Assembly (NCBI GenBank): GCA_963693085.1
Contig: OY856410.1
Span: 1,334,735,804 to 1,334,799,803, forward strand
DNA from: Alisma plantago-aquatica
Lineage: Eukaryota; Streptophyta; Magnoliopsida; Alismatales; Alismataceae
Length of the DNA stretch: 64,000 nucleotides
Direction: 5' to 3'
Part shown: in pieces, positions 55,797 to 64,000 of the stretch
Numbering within the stretch: position 1 is the first letter of the stretch
Layout of the letters: every line of letters begins with the position of its first letter
Position numbers and translations under genes: made by a program
Notes under the pieces: model-generated
What the model was told of the DNA's origin: nothing
What the model saw: only the letters and a program-made list of their open reading frames with translations
Database searches by the model: none

Positions 55797-57390
55797 TCAT
55801 TGGTCAGGTGGTGGCGGGTACTGCGGGGCTGTGGGGTCCCATGATGGGTACTGGCCCTGGAAACTCAGATCATACTGGGGTATCAGCGGAGGTTGAGGAT
55901 ACCCCCCAAAATAGTTCTGGCTCCAGTAGTTGTCGTAGAAGGGTTGTTGTTGCATCTCCATCCTATGCAACCTATCATGGATATTCTGTTGGTTGGCGAG
56001 GAGGAGGCGCTCATTCTCGTAGATGGCCTACTGGTTCACGAAAAGCCAGTTTGTGGTATCCTGAATACCGATGAAAGAAGCAGAATGCTGCTGTTGGGTC
56101 TGCTGAATCTCCTGCAACATTGAGTACATCCCCTGCATCGAATAGGCATCCTCTCCTTATTGAGAGGGCTGAGGTGGAGAAGGTTGCGAAGAAGATGATG
56201 CACCCTGGTGGAAGCGGGGATGCTTCCTCGGTGCCACTCATACCCGAAGAGGAGTGAAATCCTCCTATTTCTCTTCATGCTCGTCGCCGTCATCATTGTT
56301 GTTGTCATCCCCGTCTTCCTCCTCATCGGAGTCATCAATGGCGATGATGGGCCACCTGAAGTGCTGAGCTCCCTCGATGTTGAAGACGGGGCCTGGAAGT
56401 GCACATTCTTGATATTCATGATTGACATGGCAATGTGCATAAGACAAACCATCACAGAGCATGAGGAGGTTGGAGCAGTGTAGATGATACAGGTTGACCT
56501 TGTTCCTATTGGAAAGCAGAGCAAGTTGGGAAAAGTCTAACCCAAGGTAGAGAGCCGATGGTGTGATGAGCCCTCCAAAGTGGATAAGAGCTTTTCATGT
56601 ACTCCTCTTCACAACCAACACACACGTCAAGAAGAACGCGCCCCAGTTGCACTCCTCGCACTTCAACAGTTTATACAAAAAGAACAAATCCATCTCTTGG
56701 AATTTACTAAGAGAAAGATCGCCACGAGGCAAAGAGCATCATGCAAAGCATGCGGTGCAGAATCTGCATAAAAGGATGCTCAAAGTCAGCGACGGCGGCG
56801 TTGTGGTAACTGACAGACTTGCTTGGAGGCGCGGTCACCAGCTGGGCGAAGATGTCATCGTAATCAGTCCAATTGTCCAGCCTCTGGTACTGGTCTCTCC
56901 CATGATTCCAGTTGTAAATGGAATCGAATTGCTTGATGGTGAGAGTGTAATTATTGTTGTAGAGCCAGAAAGAAACGCGACCCTATATCCATTCTCGATT
57001 AGTGGCGATGAGGTCGTTCGGCACAACACATATGTCCAGCGATGCCATGAACTCCTCCACAAGCTCTTTGTATGTCTGCCATTCGCCGAAAAATGGTTGG
57101 CCATCAACGTGGAACTCCATCTTGTCAGGCCTCCTGCCCGTGTTCCTTGCTTTCCCTTTAAGGACATAAGCAAGATTGACCTCGAACCCAAGGTCGCGAA
57201 CCATGGTTTGATCGACGTAGCGGGTTGGCATGATCTTCTGCTTGAGCAATTCCTCATATGTCTTACGTACTTCCACCGATGGATGAATAATCCTCAGATG
57301 AGGAACGGATCAGGGTGGCGGAGGAACGAAAGTCGGGATCTCCATCAGGACCTCCCTTGAAGAAGACGCTCCTTTCGTCTGCACCATCAT
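55797..57390 (-). pseudogene. Element F ORF3 (broken by stops and frameshifts)
   Basis: The likely start is the ATG at 57390 or 57387 (MVQTKGASSSREVL...). A TGA comes soon after (CGA expected from context). RYVDQTMVRDLGFEVNLAYVL (~57220) and FFGEWQTYKELVEEFMASLD match C closely. A stop follows REWI near 56982, then the frame shifts. The acidic run (DSDEEEDGDDNNNDDGDEHEE, ~56335-56270) and the C-terminal tail YDNYWSQNYFGGYPQPP (~55935-55890), ending at the TGA at 55797, are both preserved in place. Matching over the whole length shows that ORF3 was under protein-level constraint in this family. Confidence 0.8.
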
Positions 57391-57582
57391 CTCAGAGAGA
57401 AAGAGAATAGGAGATAGAGCTCGGTGAAGGTCGAAGAAGATGATCTCCGGTTGGAGCAGGGCTCGGTGAAGAGATCACGATCCTTGGATGCTCGTAGCAG
57501 GCCTCGGGTCACACAACAACCATCAATGCACAAGAGGAAGGAAGAAACTCCAAAGGTGTGAAGAGACTGGAGAAATAACCCT

Positions 57583-57593
57583 CCCTTTTATAA
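57583..57593 (-). promoter_or_regulatory. TATA box, candidate internal promoter for ORF3 (element F)
   Basis: The minus strand reads TTATAAAAGGG, 26 bp from the array edge (57619) and about 190 bases before the ORF3 start. Both distances are nearly the same as in C, although the flanking sequence differs. Confidence 0.62.
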
Positions 57594-57618
57594 CTGAACC
57601 TGGTGCTACTGTTGCACC

Positions 57619-58099
57619 GTCGATACCATCGACGAGGTGTCGATGGTATCGACACCTGTAGCACAATCCAAGTCTTCGCTAGTATCGACGGATGTCGATG
57701 GCCTGATGTGGGGGCCCAGATCGATGATGTGTCGATACTATCGACATGTGTCGATGGTATCGACCCATCCCACAGATCGACTTCCTTGATTTAGTGGCTG
57801 TCGTTGATTTCTTCTCGTGGATCAGTGATGTGTCACGTCGATACCATCGACGGGGTGTCGATGGTATCGACTCTGCATGGATCAATTTGCCCTCACGAGG
57901 CCCGGGTGCCACTTTATGACTGTAGCCGGGTCGATACCATCGACAAGACCGTCGATGGTATCGACTTCACTGAGACAAAATCGTCTATAAATCTTCAGGG
58001 ATCTCAGAAGTATCGACATCTGTGTCGATACTATCGACCCCGATCTGGCTGTTTCTTTAGCGTCACTGATGGTAGGTCGATACCATCGATGGTATCGAC
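57619..58099. repeat. Hairpin array in the F integrase-ORF3 spacer
   Basis: Hairpins start at 57619/57639 (loop 5), 57731/57750 (loop 4), 57837/57857 (loop 5) and 57930/57951 (loop 6), with partial ones at 57674 and 58010-58038. A 24-bp perfect palindrome at 58076-58099 is the same hairpin with no loop. Arms are GTCGATACCATCGAC or the CTATCGAC variant facing GTCGATGGTATCGAC. Confidence 0.94.
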
Positions 58100-58264
58100 T
58101 CAGAAAATTTTCTGTAGTCGCCTACCTGTACCCATGTCACTACCATCGACTCTGCCTCAGACCTGCACACTGAACAAATGTTCAAGGTATCATTTTTACA
58201 ATAAAAACAAAATTAAACCAAACTAACTTATAAATGCAAAAGAAAATGGATGAAACTACCAATG

Positions 58265-58282
58265 GTTGGGTTGCCTCCCAAC
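58265..58282 (-). promoter_or_regulatory. Conserved hairpin after pol (element F)
   Basis: Identical to the 18-base GTTGGG hairpin of C and 44 bases after the pol stop. Confidence 0.7.
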
Positions 58283-58326
58283 AAGCGCCCTTATTTAACG
58301 TCTTAGGCTAGACAAAATCAAGCTTA

Positions 58327-60714
58327 TCATGCATCCTTAAGTGCTATGAGTTTGACCTCATGCACTTTCCTTGTGTAGTCCTCGCCAAAGTACAACTTCA
58401 AACTCTGTCCATTGACCAGAAATGTCATCTCTCCATCACGCACCATGATGGCACCATGTGGCCGTACCTCCTCAACAATGAAAGGTCCACTCCACCGGGA
58501 TTTCAATTTCCCGGGATGCAACTTCAACCTCGAGTTGAACAATAGCACACGATCTCCCTTCTTGAAGACACGCAGTTGAATGTGTCGATCGTGAATAAGA
58601 TTTGTTCTCTCCTTGTAAATCCTCGAGCTTTCATAGGCGTTCATCCTTAGCTCATCTAGCTCATTGAGATCTAGCATGCGTTTCTTCCCTGCCTCATCAT
58701 AAGTCAAGTTCAGCTTCCTTAGCGCCCAGTGCGCCTTGTGCTCCAATTCTACCGGCAAATGGCAGGCCCACCCATAAGCCAACCTAAAAGGCATAGTGCC
58801 TATAGGTGTCTTAAATGTCGTCCTATACGCCCATAAAGCATCCGGTAGAAAAGTACTCTAGTTCTTTCTTGTCGAAGCCACTGTGCGCTCTAAGATTTTC
58901 TTAATTTCTCTATTGGACACTTCAACCTGCCCTTGTGTCTGCGAGTGGTACGGGGTACCAATATTGTGCTTTACCCCGTACTTCCTCAACAACACATCTA
59001 ACTTTTGATTTTTGAAATGGGTACCTCCATCGCTGATAATCATCCTTGGCACACCAAATCTGCAGAAAATGTGATCTTTCACAAACCTGCACACTACAGC
59101 AACATCAGTAGTCCTTGTGGGTATTGCCTCTACCCACTTCGATACATAATCAACATCAAGTAAAATGTACAAATTAGAGTTCGAGGACACAAAGGGTCCC
59201 ATAAAATCAATACCCCACAGATCAAACACCTCAACTTCTTGAAACACGTTGAGGGGCATCTCCTGTCACTTTGAAATATTACCTACCCTTTGATAGGAAT
59301 CACATCTTCGCACATAATCGTATGCGTCCCAGAAAAGTGTAGGCCAATAAAGGCCACTCTCAAGCACCTTGGCCGCCGTTCTGGAACTTACATCATGGCC
59401 ACCAGTTGGTAGAGTATGACAATGACGAAGTACACTGTCATATTCTATCTCCGGTACGCACCTGCGCAAAATGTCGTCCCTGCATTGCTTCAACAAAATG
59501 GGGTCATCCCAGAAATAATATCTCAAAGAATGGAAAATTTTATTTTTCTCTTGATATGTCCAATCATCTGGGATTATTTTACAGGAAAGATAATTAACAA
59601 TATATGAAAACCATGGATCCTTGGATTTTACAGAAATGATTTTCTCATCAGGGAATGTCTCGGTAATGGGTATATTAATGTCCTTCTCATCTAACCGTTC
59701 TAACCTAGACAAGTGGTCCACAACCAAATTCTCTACTCCCTCCTTATCTTTAATTTCAATGTCAAATTCCTGTAGTAATAAGATCCACCTAATCAATCTA
59801 GGTTTGGCATCTTTCTTTTCCATCAAATATTTTATGGCGGCGTGGTCCATCCATACCACAACTTTTGACCCTACAAGATATTGTTGAAAATTTTCAAATG
59901 CAAAAGCAACAGCGAGAAGTTCCCTTTTAGTTGTAGTGTAATTAAGTTGTGCTTCATTTAAAGTCTTGGATGCATAGAAAATCACAGCGGGTTTGTTTTC
60001 AAAACGTTGCCCAAGAACAGCCCCCACTGCAAAATCCGAAGCATCGCACATTAATTCAAAAGGCTTTGTCCAATCCGGCGTTTGCACAACCGGTGCAGAA
60101 ATTAACTTCTCTTTGAGCACATTAAAAGAATGCAAACACTTTTCATTAAAATCAAACACCACATCCTTCTCAAGCAATTCAGATAATGGTTTAGCGATTT
60201 TTGAGAAATCTTTGATAAAGTGGCGATAAAATCCTATGTGACCGAGAAAACTCCTTACCCCTTTAACAGAATTCGGTGGGGGTAATTTGGAAATAACCTC
60301 AATCTTAACCGGATCTACCTCCAACCCCTTGCTAGACACTTTATGTCCAAGCACAATCCCTTCACTAACCATCATATGACATTTTTCCCAGTTGAGAACT
60401 AAATGTGTGTCCTCACATAGTTGTAAAACTTTATCCAAATTATATAAACATTCATCAAAAGATGCACCATAGATGGAAAAATCATCCATGAAGGCCTCTA
60501 AACAATGCTCAACCATATCAGAGAAGATGGCAAGCATGCAACGCTGAAAGGTTACTGGTGCGTTGCATAAACCAAAGGGCATACGACGATATGCAAATGT
60601 TCCATAAGGACAAGTGAAGGTGGATTTCTCTTGGTCCTTAGGATCAATGGAAATCTGATTATAGCTAGAGTAACCGTCTAGAAAACAAAAGTGAGACCAA
60701 CCTGCTAATTGCAC
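58327..60714 (-). pseudogene. pol: Element F pol: RT, RNase H, integrase (broken)
   Basis: The frame from 60714 gives RT ([16 protein letters not shown] at 60493-60482), RNase H ([31 protein letters not shown]) and the integrase zinc region ([27 protein letters not shown]), where the C counterpart has HH for HD. A TGA at 59263-59265 (Arg codon in related elements) separates the integrase core, which retains [14 protein letters not shown] and [19 protein letters not shown] at 58855-58857 stands where C has Trp. The tail [18 protein letters not shown]...LKLYFGED ends at 58327. It is joined to the preceding frame by a shift near 60715. Confidence 0.92.
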
Positions 60715-62351
60715 AAAAAAATCTGATCAATGAACGGAAGAGGAAAATGATCTTTTAACGTAGCAGAGTTCAATCTACGGTAATCAATGCACACACGCCA
60801 CCCAGTTACTAAACAGGTTGTGACTGACTCATTTAACAAATTGTGAGTGACAGTAATTCCCCCCTTTTTAGGGACTACCTGTGTGGGGCTTACCCACATC
60901 AAATCGGAGATAGTGTAAATGATACCTGCAGAAAGGAGCTTGATCACCTCCTTCTTGACGACCTCCATCATGCTTGGATTGAGTTTGCGCTGTGGATGGA
61001 TTACAGGTTTGGCTCCTTCCTTGAGCCTGATCTTGTGCTGGCAAATTGTAGGGGAGATCCCCTTGATATCCACGACTGACCACCCGAATGCACCACGGTG
61101 GTTCTTCAGCACGATCATCGATTGATCCTCTTCCTCGGCACTCAGATATGCCGAGATAATCACCGATAGATTTTCACCATCGTCTAGGAATGCATATTTC
61201 AAATGAGGCGATAGTGGCTTCAATTCTAACTCTGGTGGACTGATCAAAGATGACTGAAGTGGTGGTGGGAGTTTCCCAAGATCTTCATAATACTTAGCAT
61301 AATAACATGGCAACACCTGAAGCATCTTGACGCATTCTTGTAACGACTTGCTTCTCATCCAGTCATGCGTTATATTGACAAGGCAAGCTTCAAGAGGTAG
61401 TTCTGGATATGCATCGAGGACAGAATTTGCTATGGCATCATCTTCAGTAAAAAGAGGGACTTCCTCCTCTTCATCATTTGGAAAACCCACAGCCCTGCAA
61501 AGAGAAACAACTTTGTTCTGTTCCATAATGTCTACATCCAGTGTCCCCTTCTCTACCTTGGTCATTACATGAGCCATATCTAGAAATGGCTTCCCTAGAC
61601 AAAGAGAAATGTTCTGATCAAAATGTTTCACCATTTGACAGTGCTCCTTTGCTTTTGATTGTGTTGTGCTTGGGGGCATAACCATTTCAAATCGCTCATC
61701 CATGATTCCCAATGTCAAATGGCCTCTTCCCATCTCGAGTATCATATCTACAGTAGCTTGGAAGGGTCTTCTAAGGAGTAGCTCATTTCCTTGTTCATCT
61801 TGCATTTCCATTACCACAAAATCTGTTGGAAATACAAACCGGCCTACTTTAACCAAAACATCCTCGCAAATATCGTACGGCTTAACCATAGAATTGTCTG
61901 CCAACTGAATTGTCATATTGCTATGTCTTGATTCTTTCAGTCCCAGCTTCTTAAAAGTAGAGAGAGGCATCAAATTTATACTTGCCTCGGAATCACACAA
62001 TGCTTCGCTGAATTTCACTTTACCGATGTAACATGAAATATTGAAGCAACTCAGATCCTGTCTTTTAGGTGGAAGTGTTCCCATAATGAAAGCGCTCACC
62101 TTCTCCTTAAGAACCATGACCTCGGTATCAGGAATCTTCCTCTTCTTTGTGATTATGTCTTTCAGAAACTTGCCGTAAGAGGGTATTTTCTCTATTGCTT
62201 CTAACTGTGGAATATTGATAGAAAGCTTCCTAAAGCTATCTAGGAACTTCTTGAACTGAGCATCCACTTTCTTGGCTTTCAAACTGTTTGGATATGGGAC
62301 TGGGACAGTCTGTGCCCTCTGATGTGGCGGCACATATGGTGTCCTCTTCAA
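60705..62351 (-). pseudogene. Element F gag linker, protease and RT start
   Basis: In the same frame as gag. A Pro-rich linker leads to the protease, where the active site reads LCDSEASINLMPL (about 61990). The catalytic D-S/T-G has become D-S-E, so it would be inactive. The frame runs through the RT N-terminus ([28 protein letters not shown]) and breaks in a T-run at about 60715 (LCN then stop), where pol continues in another frame. Confidence 0.9.
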
Positions 62352-63800
62352 TGTCTCCTCCTCAGCAATGGGTTCTGATGTGACATCCTCTACCGGATCT
62401 GTGATTGGAATCGGAACCTCCTCTGTGGCCTCACCTGTGGTTTCTGGCTGGGGTGTGCTCAGTTCATCGGCCCTGGGGTTTAAAATCTTCTTACCACTCC
62501 GTAGCAGAATTGCCTTAGCTTGTTGGTTTCCTCCTGGAATGTTTGTATTTCCAGGAAAACCTTACTACACTGGCTTTTTTAGATTTGCTATCTCAGCTAC
62601 CATCTACACTAACGATGTCTCTATAGTCCTCATCTGAGCCCCATGACTTTGTAAGGTCTTCCCAAATTGATTCATAAATTCTCCTTGTTGCTTGATCTGT
62701 TGGCCAAATGTGCTCATGAGTTCTTGATTCTTCTTGATTACTTGGTTGAGCAACTCATTGCTCTTATCCTCTGTCGACGATTGTGGTTTTGCATCAGGGT
62801 CCTGCAAGAAATTGTTTGGGTCCTTCCATGAAAATTTAATGTCTTTCCTCCAAGAATAGTTGTTGTTTCTATACCCCTGTTGCTGGCGCATAAATTTCAC
62901 ATGTGCTTCCTCATCAGATTCTGCATCTTCTTTTTCTAGCAATTTTTTGGCTAGAAGGTCCATCTTCTCATTTAGCTCCTTGATGGCCTTTGACTCACCT
63001 GCAGCTCGAACATGCTCTACTGTGTCTCTGTCACCCCATGATTGCTTTTTGGCCATGTTCTTCAAAATCTCCCAACACCTTGTGCCTGTGTTGTTTAAGA
63101 AGAACCCAGAACCTACTGAATCCAGGTTGCTTGGGTCATGCTCAGAAAGAGAAAAATAGAAAATCTTGACATGTTTCTCCTTGTCCAGCCCATGATTTGG
63201 GCACCTCCTCAGCATTATTTGAAAGTGCTCCCAAGTCTCAGAATATGTTTCACCTGCTTTCTGACTGAAATTGTGGATCTTTCATACAAGATCATTAGTC
63301 TTCTCAGGCGGAAAGAATCTCTCGAAGAACACTTCAACCATATGATCCCACGATTCCACATGCTCATCCTCCAAGTTATGCAGCCATTCTCGAGCATTTC
63401 TCGCTAGAGAGCTCGAAAATAATTTTAAATAGAGCGTCTCTTGCGGGAACCTGTCTATCTTGTTCATATCACAGTTCTCCATGAACTGGCTTATATGAGT
63501 CACCAGATCTTCATTTTTGAGCCCGTGAAATGCATTGGATTTGACTAAATTGATTAGGCCATGGTCAATTTTATAATTGGGAATGTTGATAGCCTGCCTC
63601 TTGATCGACCCTTTTGATGCAGAAGCAGAAGACGCCTTAATCTTCTCCCAGATTGTCAGTTCCTCAGCTATAGCTTCTGGTTCAAAGTCTGAATCTATAT
63701 CCTCAGGTTGATCTTGAATGTTGTTCTCCTCATCGTCTGGTCCCAATGGTGGAACCTCTAGTGATGGCAATGTGTAGTCTGTTCTACGCGTCCTCACCAT
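62352..63800 (-). pseudogene. gag: Element F gag (broken)
   Basis: Starts MVRTRRTDYTLPSLEVPP and follows C closely: THISQFMENCDMNKIDRFPQETLYLKLF, EVFFERFFPPEKTND, then a TGA at about 63279-63281 where C has Arg. It resumes KIHNF...LRRCPNHGLDKEKHVKIFYF, then a Lys/Glu-rich probable coiled coil (MDLLAKKLLEKEDAESDEEA) and YSWRKDIKFSWKDPNNFLQDP. Further stops lie near 62601 (TAG where C has Gln) and 62566-62571 (two adjacent stops). Like C, no zinc knuckle is visible. Confidence 0.9.
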
Positions 63801-63954
63801 GCACTAGTACCTGCAAAGTAATAATTTAGGTTCAGTACAATACAAGACGATTGCTAAATATGAAAAATAAGCGATGAATTTCAAAATTAATAATAAAATA
63901 AAAAGTGGCCTAGAGTGGCCGCTTGCAGCACTCGTAGTGCCGGCAATTGATGTG
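63801..63954 (-). other. Element F leader
   Basis: Short untranslated leader between primer site and gag. It includes tagagtggccgc near 63911, matching 'gcggccactctaggccac' at 24572-24590 of C. Confidence 0.75.
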
Positions 63955-63972
63955 TCCCCGACAACGGCGCCA
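63955..63972 (-). other. Element F primer binding site (tRNA-Asp)
   Basis: The minus strand reads TGGCGCCGTTGTCGGGGA, complementary to the tRNA-Asp 3' end with one difference from the usual sequence. Confidence 0.9.
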
Positions 63973-63978
63973 AAAACT

Positions 63979-64000
63979 TAACGCAAATTTACCGTGCGTA
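63979..64000 (-). repeat. Element F 5' LTR, first 22 bases in window
   Basis: The sequence matches the start of the 3' LTR at 52615 (acgcaaatttaccgtg), with TA instead of TG at the edge. The rest is beyond the window. Confidence 0.85.

Larger units (their letters stand above)
52615..64000 (-). mobile_element. Element F: Athila element of the same family as C (5' LTR continues outside window)
   Basis: The minus-strand order is 5' LTR start (63979-64000), tRNA-Asp primer site, gag, protease, RT/RNase H, integrase, hairpin spacer, ORF3, internal and true polypurine tracts, 3' LTR (52615-54212). The left target flank is GTTCC; the right flank is outside the window. Coding parts are collinear with C and similar throughout, but more broken. 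Confidence 0.92.

Noticed and set aside
55787..57360. Plus-strand ORFs of 76-265 codons over F ORF3
   Set aside because: They are antisense shadows of ORF3, whose minus-strand translation matches C over its length.

Overview
The window is plant nuclear DNA, most likely from repeat-rich heterochromatin of a flowering plant. I base this on Ty3/gypsy elements of the Athila and Tekay types, a CACTA (En/Spm) transposon, an L1-type LINE, tRNA-Asp and tRNA-iMet primer sites, and 5-bp target duplications. I found no intact host gene, tRNA or rRNA gene. The species cannot be told from the sequence.

Almost everything is explained by nested transposable elements, named here by letter. A (1-8138, minus) has ~5-kb LTRs around a 0.8-kb non-coding interior and sits inside a CACTA transposase pseudogene (8139-~9200), whose remnants run to about 11.1 kb. 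P is an old Athila-like element on the plus strand. Its LTR starts near 11103 and resumes at 36661-36945 and 47569; its decayed gag lies at 47.7-48.1 and 51.7-52.6 kb. P has been broken by: a minus-strand LINE (~12715-36654); element D (36946-47563, target duplication AGGAG); a solo LTR E (48104-51664, duplication ATGGG); and element F (from 52615 past the window end, minus). The LINE is itself broken by B (14903-20072, minus, duplication CACCC) in its reverse transcriptase and by C (22897-35858, plus, duplication GATGG) in its ORF1. Removing each insert rejoins the interrupted reading frame or LTR, which gives a relative order of events.

C and F are two copies of one Athila family in opposite orientation. 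Layout: LTR (about 1.6 kb), tRNA-Asp primer site, gag, protease, reverse transcriptase/RNase H, integrase, a spacer, a third ORF (ORF3), an internal polypurine tract, about 1.5 kb of non-coding DNA, the 3' polypurine tract, LTR. Both are pseudogenes, and nearly all premature stops look like C-to-T changes in CG, CHG or CHH sites.

The most unusual structure is an array of short perfect hairpins built from a 15-base word (GTCGATACCATCGAC) and its reverse complement, with loops of 0-7 bases. C and F each carry the array twice: in the LTR and in the integrase-ORF3 spacer. Each array lies at a fixed distance upstream of a TATA-like sequence (75 bp in the LTRs, 26-27 bp in the spacers). I infer that the arrays are cis-regulatory or RNA-structural modules serving the LTR promoter and a separate ORF3 promoter. 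LTRs of the unrelated A/D family carry their own TCGAG hairpins, and P carries a decayed array with a similar core.
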